DNA from: an uncultured Oscillospiraceae bacterium
GTDB lineage: Bacteria; Bacillota; Clostridia; Oscillospirales; Oscillospiraceae
Length of the DNA: 62,621 nt
Direction: 5' to 3'
Assembly (NCBI GenBank): GCA_910588045.1
Contig: CAJUPS010000011.1
Coordinates: forward strand, 1-62,621
The notes under the pieces are model-generated. The model had not been told where the DNA came from and made no database searches. It worked only from the letters and a program-made list of their open reading frames with translations. Position 1 is the first letter of the stretch. Every line of letters begins with the position of its first letter. Of this stretch, positions 32,319 to 40,836 are shown piece by piece. A program made the position numbers and the translations under genes.

Positions 32319-33809
32319 ATGCTTTATATTGGGATCGACTTAGGTACATCCGCCGTAAAGCTCCTGCTGATGGACGAGGCGGGGGAGATCAAGAACATCG
32401 TCTCCAGGACATATCCCATCGAATTTCCCCGCCCCGGTTGGAGCCAGCAGAACCCGGAGGACTGGCGCGAGGCCGTCTTGGAGGGCATTCCCGAGCTGCT
32501 GGCGGGGCATGACGCCCATTCGGTGGCCGGGATCGGCGCGGGCGGGCAGATGCACGGTCTGGTGGTCCTGGACAGGGACGACCGGGTGATCCGGCCCGCC
32601 ATCCTGTGGAACGACGGGCGCACCGCCCGGGAGGTGGACTACCTCAACGGTGAGGTGGGGAAGGAGAAGCTCTCCCGGCTCACGGCCAACATCGCCTTTG
32701 CGGGCTTCACCGCCCCCAAGCTGCTGTGGATGCGGGAAAATGAGCCGGAGCTCTTTGCGCGCATCGACAAGATCATGCTGCCCAAGGACTACATCAATTA
32801 CGTCCTCACCGGCGTCCACTGCTCGGACTACTCCGACGCCTCCGGGATGCTGCTGCTGGACGTGGAGCATCGCCGCTGGTCCGGGGAGATGCTGGCGCTG
32901 TGCGGTCTGCGGGAGGAGCAGATGCCGAGGCTCTTCGAGAGCTATGAGACCGTGGGCACGCTGCTGCCGGAGATCGCGGACCGGCTGGGACTGCCCCGCA
33001 CCGTGCAGGTGGCCGCCGGGGCGGGGGACAACGCCGCCGCCGCCGTGGGCACCGGCACGGTGGGCGAGGGGGGCTGCAACATCAGCCTGGGCACCTCGGG
33101 AACGATCTTTATCTCCTCCCGCCGCTTCGGCGTGGACCCCAACAACGCCCTCCACGCCTTCGCCCACGCCGACGGGGGATACCACCTCATGGGCTGTATG
33201 CTCTCCGCCGCCAGCTGCAACAAGTGGTGGCAGGAGGAGATCCTCGGGGCCGCGGACTACGAATCGGAGCAGGCGAAAATCACGCCGGAGAAGCTGGGCC
33301 GGAACCACGTCTACTTCCTGCCCTATCTCATGGGGGAGCGCAGCCCTATCAACGACACCAACGCCCGGGGGACCTTCCTGGGCCTGACCATGGACACCGG
33401 CCGGGCGGACATGCTCCAGGCGGTGCTGGAGGGCGTGGCCTTCGCCATCCGGGACAGCTTCGAGGTGGCCCGGGGCCTGGGGCTGGACCTCCGCAGCAGC
33501 AAGCTCTGCGGCGGCGGCGCCAGGAGCGGGCTGTGGCGGACCATCCTGTCCAACGTGCTGAACATCCCCCTGGAGCTCCCCGCCTGCGAGCAGGGGCCGG
33601 GCATGGGCGGCGCCATGCTGGCCATGGTATCCTGCGGGGCGTATCCCACGGTGGAGGACGCCTGCCGGAGGATCGTCCGGGTGGCGGATACGGTGCGGCC
33701 CGACCCGGAGACGGCGGCCCGCTATGAGGCGCGCTATCAGGACTTCCGGAAGATTTATCCCGCCTGCCGGGAGCTGTTTTCCCAGCTGGCGGAGCGTGAA
33801 GAAATGTGA
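32319..33809 (+). CDS. xylB: xylulokinase (FGGY family carbohydrate kinase)
   Basis: 496 residues from ATG 32319, with GAGGAGAG upstream. FGGY kinase landmarks: YIGIDLGTSAVKLLL N-terminal phosphate loop, the GAGGQMHGLVVLD motif typical of xylulokinases, ILWNDGRT, AGAGDNAAAAVGTG with the catalytic Asp, and the C-terminal FGGY signature-like LCGGGARSGLWRTI. It would phosphorylate a ketopentose (xylulose, maybe ribulose) made by the isomerase encoded two genes later. Its stop lies seven bases before the DUF4867 gene. Confidence 0.9.
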   Translation: MLYIGIDLGTSAVKLLLMDEAGEIKNIVSRTYPIEFPRPGWSQQNPEDWREAVLEGIPELLAGHDAHSVAGIGAGGQMHGLVVLDRDDRVIRPAILWNDGRTAREVDYLNGEVGKEKLSRLTANIAFAGFTAPKLLWMRENEPELFARIDKIMLPKDYINYVLTGVHCSDYSDASGMLLLDVEHRRWSGEMLALCGLREEQMPRLFESYETVGTLLPEIADRLGLPRTVQVAAGAGDNAAAAVGTGTVGEGGCNISLGTSGTIFISSRRFGVDPNNALHAFAHADGGYHLMGCMLSAASCNKWWQEEILGAADYESEQAKITPEKLGRNHVYFLPYLMGERSPINDTNARGTFLGLTMDTGRADMLQAVLEGVAFAIRDSFEVARGLGLDLRSSKLCGGGARSGLWRTILSNVLNIPLELPACEQGPGMGGAMLAMVSCGAYPTVEDACRRIVRVADTVRPDPETAARYEARYQDFRKIYPACRELFSQLAEREEM

Positions 33810-33816
33810 GGAAAAC

Positions 33817-34455
33817 ATGATACATATTTTACCGGTAACAGACCCTTCCTTTCAGAACTACGGACAGATCCTCACGGGCTATGCGCTCTCGCCCCTGCTG
33901 GAGGTCCTGGAGGCGGTGACGCCGCTGCCGGAGGGGACGGCGTATCAGCCGGAGCAGGCGGAGTTGATGGCCCTGCCCATCGCCCGGGAGCTGTCGGAGC
34001 GCGCTTACGGCGGAATGCCCATTCAAATCGGGTGGTGCAACGGACACAACACGAAGCTCAACTGCCTGGAATACCACCGGGACAGCGAGCTGGACGTGGG
34101 AAGTCGGGACTCCATCCTCCTGCTGGCCAAGCGGGAGGAGATGGTGAACGGACGGCTGGACACGGAGAAGGTCCGGGCCTATTTCTGCCCCGCCGGGACC
34201 ATGGTGGAGCTCTATGCCACCACGCTGCACTACGCCCCCTGTTCCGCCAGGGCGGGGGAGGGGTTCAAGGTGGCCATCATTCTCCCCAGGGGGACCAATG
34301 GGCCCCGCCCCGCCATCCGGCCGGGGAACGGGGAGGACCAGCTCCTCTGGGCCTGCAACAAGTGGCTCCTGGCCCATGCCGAGAGCAGCGAGGCCGCCCA
34401 GGGTGCGGACGTGCGCCTGGACGGGGCAAACATTGACATAGCGGCGCTGATCTGA
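33817..34455 (+). CDS. DUF4867 family protein (cupin-like)
   Basis: 212 residues. I recognise the pattern of DUF4867: ILPVTDPSFQNYGQIL at the start, GHNTKLNCLEYHRDSELDVG with His residues in a cupin-like strand, and ATTLHYAPC further on. The His/Glu set (H in GHNTK, E and H in LEYHRDSE, H in LHYAP) could form a metal site like sugar-phosphate or lyxose isomerase cupins. The family typically sits beside fucose/arabinose-isomerase-like genes, as here. Its reaction is unknown; epimerising or isomerising a sugar is a reasonable guess. Confidence 0.8.
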   Translation: MIHILPVTDPSFQNYGQILTGYALSPLLEVLEAVTPLPEGTAYQPEQAELMALPIARELSERAYGGMPIQIGWCNGHNTKLNCLEYHRDSELDVGSRDSILLLAKREEMVNGRLDTEKVRAYFCPAGTMVELYATTLHYAPCSARAGEGFKVAIILPRGTNGPRPAIRPGNGEDQLLWACNKWLLAHAESSEAAQGADVRLDGANIDIAALI

Positions 34456-34529
34456 TACGATTCTCCGATTAGAAGCATAGTATCGTTACCGGGCAAAGAT
34501 CCAGGAATCGCAACCGCTGTGGACCCGTG

Positions 34530-34574
34530 TTAAAGTTCTTTTTGATACTTTTTCTTTCAAGAAAAAGTATGAGA
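34530..34574. repeat. dispersed palindrome, TACTTTTTC family, second full copy
   Basis: AAAGTTCTTTTTGA followed by TACTTTTTCTT/AAGAAAAAGTA hairpin; reverse complement of the 3617-3658 element. Lies between the DUF4867 gene and the isomerase gene, where it might weaken read-through. Confidence 0.65.
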
Positions 34575-34603
34575 TGAGAATTTATTAAAGGAGGAACCTT
34601 TTT

Positions 34604-36091
34604 ATGGCACTTACCAATATCCCCGAGGTCAAATTGGGCCTGATCGCCGTCTCCCGGGACTGCTTCCCCATTGCGCTGTCCACCTCCCGCCGGGATGCCG
34701 TAGCGGCGGCCTACGGCCCCGAGATCTACAACTGCCCCATCACGGTGGAGAACGAGAACGACGCCCTCAGGGCGCTGGAGGACGTGGCGAAGGCCGGGTG
34801 CAGCGCCCTGGTGGTCTACCTGGGCAACTTCGGCCCCGAGACGCCGGAGACCCTTATCGCCCAGCGCTTCGACGGCCCGGTGATGTACACCGCCGCCGCC
34901 GAGGGGGACGGGGACCTCATCAACGGCCGGGGCGACGCCTTCTGCGGGATGCTCAACTGCTCCTATAATCTGGGGATGCGCCGCGTCCGGGCCTATATCC
35001 CGGAGTACCCCGTGGGCACCGCCCGGGAGACGGCGGAGATGATCCGCCAGTTCGCCCCCGTGGCCCGGGCCGTGCTGGGCGTGAAGAATCTGAAGATCAT
35101 CACCTTCGGCCCCCGTCCCCAGGACTTCTTCGCCTGCAATGCCCCCATCAAGGGCCTCTATGAGCTGGGCGTGGAGGTCGAGGAGAACTCCGAGCTGGAT
35201 CTGCTGGTGTCCTACAAGGCCCACGAGGGCGACAGCCGCATCGACGAGGTCTGCGCCGACATGGCCCGGGAGCTGGGCGTATCCGGCAACAACTACCCCG
35301 AGCTGCTGCCCCGCATGGCGCAATTTGAGCTGACCCTGCTGGACTGGGCCGAGGCCCACAGGGGGGCCCGGAAGTACGTGGCCTTCGCCGACAAGTGCTG
35401 GCCCGCCTTCCCGGAGCAGTTCGGCTTTGAGCCCTGCTATGTCAACTCCCGCCTGGCCTCCCGGGGCATCCCTGTGGCCTGCGAGGTGGACATCTACGGC
35501 GCCCTCAGCGAGTACATCGGCATCTGCGTCTCAGGCGACACGGTGACGCTGCTGGACATCAACAATTCCGTCCCCGCCAGCCTCTATGAGGAGGACATCG
35601 CCGGGAAATTCCCCTGCCGCCTCACCGACACCTTCATGGGCTTCCACTGCGGCAACACCCCCGCCTGCAAGATGTGCGCCAGCCGGGCCGTGAAGTACCA
35701 GCTCATCCAAAACCGCCTGCTGGAGAACGGCGGGGAGCCGGACTTCACCCGGGGCACCCTGGAGGGGGACATCGCCGCCTCCCCCATCACCTTCTACCGC
35801 CTCCAGTGCGACAGCGAGGGCAGACTGCGCTCCTACATCGCCGAGGGGGAGGTCCTGCCCGTGCCCACCCGGTCCTTCGGCGGCATCGGTATCTTCGCCA
35901 TCCCGGAGATGGCCCGGTTCTACCGCCATGTGCTCATTGAGAAGCGCTATCCCCACCACGGCGCGGTGGCCTTCCGGCACTGCGGAGAGGCCATGTTCCA
36001 GGTGTTCCGCTATCTGGGTGTGGACGACATCGCCTATAACCAGCCTGCGGAGCTGCCCTATCCCACAGAGCGTCCCCGCTTCGCGCGGTAA
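34604..36091 (+). CDS. L-fucose/L-arabinose isomerase family protein
   Basis: 495 residues; AAAGGAGG lies eleven bases before the ATG. The three-layer fold of fucose/arabinose isomerases is suggested by KLGLIAVSRDCFPIALS, LVVYLGNFGPETPETLIAQ, LKIITFGPRPQDFFACN and the C-terminal FMGFHCGNTPACKMC, HCGEAMFQVF parts. Metal ligands of true FucI/AraA are only partly recognisable, so it may be a divergent isomerase acting on the pentose freed by the GH31 enzyme and feeding the xylulokinase. Last gene of the operon. Confidence 0.8.
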   Translation: MALTNIPEVKLGLIAVSRDCFPIALSTSRRDAVAAAYGPEIYNCPITVENENDALRALEDVAKAGCSALVVYLGNFGPETPETLIAQRFDGPVMYTAAAEGDGDLINGRGDAFCGMLNCSYNLGMRRVRAYIPEYPVGTARETAEMIRQFAPVARAVLGVKNLKIITFGPRPQDFFACNAPIKGLYELGVEVEENSELDLLVSYKAHEGDSRIDEVCADMARELGVSGNNYPELLPRMAQFELTLLDWAEAHRGARKYVAFADKCWPAFPEQFGFEPCYVNSRLASRGIPVACEVDIYGALSEYIGICVSGDTVTLLDINNSVPASLYEEDIAGKFPCRLTDTFMGFHCGNTPACKMCASRAVKYQLIQNRLLENGGEPDFTRGTLEGDIAASPITFYRLQCDSEGRLRSYIAEGEVLPVPTRSFGGIGIFAIPEMARFYRHVLIEKRYPHHGAVAFRHCGEAMFQVFRYLGVDDIAYNQPAELPYPTERPRFAR

Positions 36092-36183
36092 AGCTGCGGT
36101 TGGACCGGCTGAAGTAGTGCAGCGCGGGAGGCCGTCCGACGTACAGGGATGAGCCTGGATGCAGCATCCAATCTGCTTTAGCG

Positions 36184-36212
36184 TGGACAAATCCGCCCAG
36201 GCGTGGTATATT
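36184..36212 (+). promoter_or_regulatory. promoter of the two-component operon
   Basis: TGGACA at 36184-36189, 17-base spacer, TATATT at 36207-36212, 32 bases before the kinase start. Confidence 0.65.
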
Positions 36213-36244
36213 GTTCCCGTCAGTTTTTGCGAGGAGGGACCGTC

Positions 36245-37582
36245 ATGCTCACGCCGGTGGATATTCTGCTAACATTTATAGATGCCACGCTGGCCCACAC
36301 CGTCGCGGCGGCCTACCTGTTCGCCGTCATGGACGAGCGGAGCTGGCGGCGGCTGAAAAAGCTGCCCGCTCTGCTCCTCTCCCCGCTGGTCAACTGCCCG
36401 CTCAGCATCTTCCTGTACGACGCCCTTCCCGGTGGTGTGATCATCCGTTTCTGGGTCACCAGCTTGTGCACCATGCTGGGCTGCGTGCTGTGGGCCCGGT
36501 GGGCCTGGAGGATGGGATTCTGGCGGGCCCTCTCCGCCGTGTCTATGGCGGGGGTGTTTCAGGTATCTTTCATCATCCTGACCCGCTTTCTGTTCAAAAA
36601 CATCTTTGTGGATAGCGAAGGTCTCCAGTTCGCGGTGGCGGCCATTGCCTGCTCCATGGCGGTGCTCTCCACCGCCCTGCTGTACCGCCTGCGCTTCGGC
36701 CGCTGGTTCCGCCTCCTGATGGAGGAATGCCCCGGCCAACATCGGATGGCCCTCTTTCTTTTCTCCCTGGCGTGCGTCATGGAGATGTTCTACCTGCTCC
36801 AGCTGGGGCTTCAGGAGGCGTATTTTGCCCTATACTACCTGCTGGCGCTAATAACGGCGGGCCTGGCGACGGGACTGGTGCTCTACCTGGCCCAGTGGTT
36901 CGACTCCGCCCGGAAGATGGAGGCCCAGCGGGACGTCATCGCCCAGCAGCAGCTCTATGAGCAGGATTTGGAGGCCATCCGCCGGGAGGTCCGCGCCTTC
37001 CGCCACGACTACAAAAACCTGCTGGCGGGCCTGTCGGAGCAGGCGGACGAGGGGGAACTGGACCAGCTGCGCACCGCCCTGTCCGAGCTGGACGCGGGCT
37101 TCGACCGGCGCATCGGGGAGAAGATCCGGGCCTCTACCCAGATCGGCAACCTGCGCGTCCCCCAGGTGCGCAGCCTGCTGCTGTCCAAGCTGGCGGCTAT
37201 GGGCGGGCAGGGCATCGACTGTCGGCTGGAGGCGCTCTACCCCGTGGAGCAGGTGGGGATGGACGTGTGGGACTTTGTGCGCTGTCTGGGCATTCTGCTG
37301 GACAACGCCGCCCAGGCGGCGCGGGAGACGGAGACGCCCTGGGTGGAAATTGTCCTGCTGGCCCGGGGGGACGGGCTGTCCCTGCGGGTGTCCAACCCCT
37401 ACGCCGGAACCATCGACGCGGACAAAATCTGGGCGGAGGGCTTCTCCACCCGGGGGGAGGGCCGGGGACTGGGTCTCCCCAGCTACCAGCGGATTTTGGC
37501 GGAGCACCCCAACACGGCCGCATCCACCAGCTGGGCGGGGGGCGTGTTTGTCCAGGAGCTGAAGGTGGAGGGAAGGCCATGA
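36245..37582 (+). CDS. GHKL-type sensor histidine kinase (AgrC-like)
   Basis: 445 residues from ATG 36245, preceded by GAGGAGGG. Six predicted membrane helices (1-225) form the sensor. The kinase core has FRHDYKNLLAGLSEQ with the phospho-accepting His, VWDFVRCLGILLDNAAQAA as the N-box, and GEGRGLGLPSYQRIL as the glycine-rich ATP lid. This is the quorum-sensing-like HPK10 layout. No AgrB or clear AgrD gene is adjacent, so the signal is unknown. Overlaps the regulator start by four bases (ATGA). Confidence 0.93.
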   Translation: MLTPVDILLTFIDATLAHTVAAAYLFAVMDERSWRRLKKLPALLLSPLVNCPLSIFLYDALPGGVIIRFWVTSLCTMLGCVLWARWAWRMGFWRALSAVSMAGVFQVSFIILTRFLFKNIFVDSEGLQFAVAAIACSMAVLSTALLYRLRFGRWFRLLMEECPGQHRMALFLFSLACVMEMFYLLQLGLQEAYFALYYLLALITAGLATGLVLYLAQWFDSARKMEAQRDVIAQQQLYEQDLEAIRREVRAFRHDYKNLLAGLSEQADEGELDQLRTALSELDAGFDRRIGEKIRASTQIGNLRVPQVRSLLLSKLAAMGGQGIDCRLEALYPVEQVGMDVWDFVRCLGILLDNAAQAARETETPWVEIVLLARGDGLSLRVSNPYAGTIDADKIWAEGFSTRGEGRGLGLPSYQRILAEHPNTAASTSWAGGVFVQELKVEGRP

Positions 37583-38316
37583 TTTCCGTTTATCTCTGCG
37601 ACGACGAGGAGGCCGTCCGCCACCAGCTTCGGACCGCCCTGGAGTGGAAAATTTTTGTGGAGAACTACGACATGAAGGTGGTGTGCGCCGCGGCCTCCGC
37701 CGGGGAACTGCTGGACGCGGCGCAGGACAGCCGCCGGGGCGTCTACTTCCTGGACGTGGATTTAAGGGACGGGGACTGGGACGGCTTTACCCTGGGCCGG
37801 GAGCTGCGGCGGCGGGACCCCCACGGCACCTTGGTCTATATCACCAGCTATGGCGATCTGGCGTGGAAAACCTTCCAATACCACCTGGAGGCCTTCGATT
37901 ACATCGTGAAGGAGGGGGAGCGGACCGGCTCCGCCGCCGCCCGGTGCCTGGAAGCCGTCCACGCCCGTCTGCTGGACGAGCGACGGGACCCGGCGGAGGT
38001 GTTCTCCCTGCGGACCGGGGACGAGACCCGCCACGTTCCCCTGGCTGACATACTGTTTTTTGAAACCGCCCCCAAGGCCCACCACGTATTTCTCCACACG
38101 GCGGACAGCCGTCTGGACTTTGTGGGCAGTCTGAACGAGCTGGAGCGGGAGCTGGGCGGGCGGTTTGTCCGGGTCCACCGGGCCTATCTGGCGGCGCTGG
38201 ACAAGATTGAGGCCGCAGACTGGAAAGGAAATCAGGTCCGGGTGGGAGGCCGGACGTGCCTGCTGTCCCGTGCCGGGAAGGCGGAGCTGAAAAAGAAGAA
38301 AGGAGGGAGCCTGTGA
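37579..38316 (+). CDS. LytTR family response regulator
   Basis: 245 residues. Receiver domain 1-125 with acidic pocket CDDEE and phosphorylated Asp in YFLDVDLRDGDWDG, then a LytTR DNA-binding domain (about 140-240: RHVPLADILFFETAPKAHHVFLHT, RFVRVHRAYLAALDKIEA). It pairs with the overlapping GHKL kinase gene. Targets are unknown; regulators of this type often control peptide, bacteriocin or surface genes. Confidence 0.95.
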   Translation: MISVYLCDDEEAVRHQLRTALEWKIFVENYDMKVVCAAASAGELLDAAQDSRRGVYFLDVDLRDGDWDGFTLGRELRRRDPHGTLVYITSYGDLAWKTFQYHLEAFDYIVKEGERTGSAAARCLEAVHARLLDERRDPAEVFSLRTGDETRHVPLADILFFETAPKAHHVFLHTADSRLDFVGSLNELERELGGRFVRVHRAYLAALDKIEAADWKGNQVRVGGRTCLLSRAGKAELKKKKGGSL

Positions 38317-38569
38317 GGCACCCTCCTTTTTGCCGTTCAGGAACGATTCGCGCCGTTTGGGAAAATGAGCCCCCGTCGGGGCCGGGCCGTGGTATGCTCC
38401 TGTTTGCGGACGGCGGACTGCGGTATGGGCGTGCTGGTGGACGGGTCCGGCAAGCCCACCGTGGCCCCACGAACCGAACCGCTTCCCAAGCACGGCGCCC
38501 CATGAAATTGACCCCGCCTGCCCGCACCGAGAAACAGAAACGCAATGCTCTGACAGGAGGTACGACACC

Positions 38570-39022
38570 ATGGCACATGAAAGCGCAATCAAAAAATATG
38601 CCCAGAAGGCCGGATACCAGCCGCTGGAGGACCGCTGCATCATCGTCAAATACGCCCCGGAAAACCTGAGCGAAAAAATCACGGCATTTTTTAATTCGGA
38701 GTTTTATGTTCTCCAGATGTGCGAGCACGAGTTGATCCTGCTCCCCTTCGATCCCACATGGAGGAACCTGCGCAAGGACATATCCCTGGAGCTCCCCTAT
38801 GGGGACATCCAGTCGGTGGAGCTGGAGGAGGACGGGTTCAACACCGTAATCACCATCCGCACCGGGACGGATACCATCCGTATGACCGCCCAGCAGAAGG
38901 AGTTGAGCGACCTGCGCGCCTCCGGCGTCTACGCCACCCTGTACACCGGGGAGTATAAGAACTGGCACAAGGAAAATATGGTGGGGATGCTGGCGGCGCT
39001 GAAGGACTTGGGGAATCGCTGA
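38570..39022 (+). CDS. PH-domain-like protein of unknown function
   Basis: 150 residues, soluble. AGGAGGTACGACACC precedes the ATG. The pattern of short beta strands (YVLQMCEHELILLPF, ISLELPYGDIQSVELEEDGF, TVITIRTGTDTIRMTAQ) ending in a helix (KENMVGMLAALKDLG) resembles bacterial PH-like domains. No catalytic motif. The 250 bases before it hold no convincing gene. A strong terminator follows at 39101. Confidence 0.7.
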   Translation: MAHESAIKKYAQKAGYQPLEDRCIIVKYAPENLSEKITAFFNSEFYVLQMCEHELILLPFDPTWRNLRKDISLELPYGDIQSVELEEDGFNTVITIRTGTDTIRMTAQQKELSDLRASGVYATLYTGEYKNWHKENMVGMLAALKDLGNR

Positions 39023-39100
39023 CCCATACTCTGCCCCGGAATAGGAAAACCGCTGACGGAATCAGCGGAGGGGAACTGGACGTTCTGCCGCCGCAGCCAG

Positions 39101-39138
39101 AAACTCCGCAGAATCTCATGATTCTGCGGAGTTTTCTT
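39101..39138 (+). terminator. bidirectional terminator after the PH-like gene
   Basis: Perfect 15-bp stem 39101-39115/39120-39134 with 4-base loop and TTTTCTTT tail; a weaker 7-bp hairpin (CCGCTGA/TCAGCGG) lies at about 39051-39069. Confidence 0.85.
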
Positions 39139-39199
39139 TGGCTTTCACCACAGCGAGGTCGGCGGACGGTTCGATTGCCGCTTTGCGCTGACGGTCGTC

Positions 39200-39340
39200 T
39201 CAGCGCTCGCACCGCCCGCAGTGGTCACAGGGCAAGCCCCGCTTGCAGGCGGGAACGTTCAAAAGCTCCTCATAAAATTCTGGAGGCAGGCTGTGCGGCT
39301 CCCGCTCCGGTTCCGGGGCGGGAGCGTTTTCACCTACCAC
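39200..39340 (-). CDS. possible small Cys-rich protein at end of the FAD/PrpD operon
   Basis: 46 codons from GTG 39340, overlapping the last two codons of the FAD oxidoreductase gene in another frame. Sequence is Pro/Glu-rich first, then LPPEFYEELLNVPACKRG and a final CDHCGRCER: four Cys in a C-x5-C-x2-C-x2-C pattern that could hold metal or an Fe-S cluster. No clear ribosome binding site, so expression would need translational coupling. It looks protein-like, unlike the flanking sequence, but may also be a degenerate gene end. Confidence 0.35.
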   Translation of the reverse strand: MVGENAPAPEPEREPHSLPPEFYEELLNVPACKRGLPCDHCGRCER

Positions 39341-40824
39341 TGGCGGAAATCGGCGATGCCCGCCGCCTCTCTGGCCTTCCTGGCCATTGCGGTATAGAGG
39401 CCGTACTCGTGCTCCTCACACAGCGCGGTGTAGGACGGGTCGGTATGCCCGTTCCGGGGCAGGGGCACGTCCTGTTCCCCGGCCAGGATGTCCTGGACCT
39501 TCCTGATGTCCACATCCCGCACCGTGGTGTGGTCCGCCGCCGCCACCGCGGCGGCCACACCGGCGGCCTGACCGGTGCCCACGCACTGGGGGATCAGGTT
39601 CAGCCAGTCGATGGCCACGTTGTCCGCCGACAGGTGCCGCCCCGGACACAGCAGCCCCTCCACCTTCCGGGGCAGGATGGCCCGGTAGGGGATCTCCACC
39701 GGCCCGCAGTCGTTGATCTGGCAGATGGTGGAGTGCCACGCGATCACGTCCTCGTGCTTGTTGGCGAAGGCGAAGTCGTTGGCGCTCATCACGTACTCGC
39801 CCTTTAACCGATAGGAGCAGCGGTAGCCCAGCTGCGGCGCAATATCATAGAGATAAGCGTTCCGGAAGGCCACGGGCACGGCCTCCTTCAGGTAGGCCAG
39901 CACCTCCCGCATGGTATCCCGCGTCTCTATCTCTGTTTTCGTCTGGTCGGCCACGGTGGAGCAGTCCATGTTGGGGTGCCAGTTGTTGATCCAGCACATG
40001 TCGTTCTGGTTGGTGGGCAGGGGCATACACCGGAAGCCCGCAATTTTGCTCAACTGCCCCCGCAGGGCGGCCAGGGCCTGGGGACTGCGGCGCTTCCACG
40101 CCTCGAACTGGTCCCAGTCAATGCCCGCGATCCGCCACACCAGGGCGGTGGTGGAGGAGCGGCACGCGCCGTCCGCCAGGGAGGCGTAGGGCGCGCCGGT
40201 CTGACGGAAGATGTCGCCGTCCCCGGTGGCGTCGATGACCACCCGGGCCAGAACGGCCTTGCGGCCCTCCTTGGATTCAAAGGCCACGCCCTTGACGGTG
40301 CTGCCCTCCATGATGGGCCGGGCGCCCCAGGAGTGGTACATCACCCGGATGGCGTCCTTGTGCTCCAGCAGCATCTTGTCCATCTCGATCTTCAGCTGGT
40401 TGGGCTCGAAGTACACCGCCCGCACCAGGCAGGAGGGCTTGGCCCCCTCGAAGCCGCCCCGGCTCACGCAGTCGTGGATGGACTGCCAGGCGTCGAGCAG
40501 CACCGGGTCCTGACTGCCGATGTCCCTCAGCGAGGGGCCCCGCACCGCGCCGGGGATGGGCTCCAGGCGGGTGAACCACTCCTCCTGGAGGCCCCGGACG
40601 AAGGACTTGTCGTACCAGCTCAGGTTGGGCACCATGATCACATAGCCCCCGGTGACGTCGCCGCCGGAGTAGCCGTACCGCTCCATCAGCACGATGTCCC
40701 TGCATCCCGCCCGGGCGGCGGCGATGGCCGCCGAGTGCCCCGCGCAGCCGCTTCCCACGACCAGGACGTCGCATTTGTCATAGACTTCGATGGTCTGCGG
40801 GGTTTCCGTATAGGTTTCTTTCAT
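39334..40824 (-). CDS. FAD-dependent oxidoreductase (FAD_oxidored family)
   Basis: 496 residues. The dinucleotide-binding GxGxxG is seen as LVVGSGCAGHSAAIAAARAG near residues 20-40, followed by ERYGYSGGDVTGG, the typical start of the PF12831-type family. ARVVIDATGDGDIF is the second FAD-contact motif and GLLCPGRHLSADNVA with GTGQAAGVAAAVA the C-terminal one. It probably oxidises a carboxylate or hydroxy acid handled by the neighbouring PrpD proteins. AAAGGAG lies upstream of the ATG; 13 bases separate it from the preceding PrpD gene. Confidence 0.9.
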   Translation of the reverse strand: MKETYTETPQTIEVYDKCDVLVVGSGCAGHSAAIAAARAGCRDIVLMERYGYSGGDVTGGYVIMVPNLSWYDKSFVRGLQEEWFTRLEPIPGAVRGPSLRDIGSQDPVLLDAWQSIHDCVSRGGFEGAKPSCLVRAVYFEPNQLKIEMDKMLLEHKDAIRVMYHSWGARPIMEGSTVKGVAFESKEGRKAVLARVVIDATGDGDIFRQTGAPYASLADGACRSSTTALVWRIAGIDWDQFEAWKRRSPQALAALRGQLSKIAGFRCMPLPTNQNDMCWINNWHPNMDCSTVADQTKTEIETRDTMREVLAYLKEAVPVAFRNAYLYDIAPQLGYRCSYRLKGEYVMSANDFAFANKHEDVIAWHSTICQINDCGPVEIPYRAILPRKVEGLLCPGRHLSADNVAIDWLNLIPQCVGTGQAAGVAAAVAAADHTTVRDVDIRKVQDILAGEQDVPLPRNGHTDPSYTALCEEHEYGLYTAMARKAREAAGIADFRQW

Positions 40825-40836
40825 GGTATCACTCCT

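Noticed and set aside
38365..38505. 46-codon + strand frame after the LytTR regulator, considered as an AgrD-like autoinducer
   Set aside because: No ribosome binding site, no amphipathic leader, no Cys/Ser thiolactone region with acidic tail, and no AgrB gene nearby.
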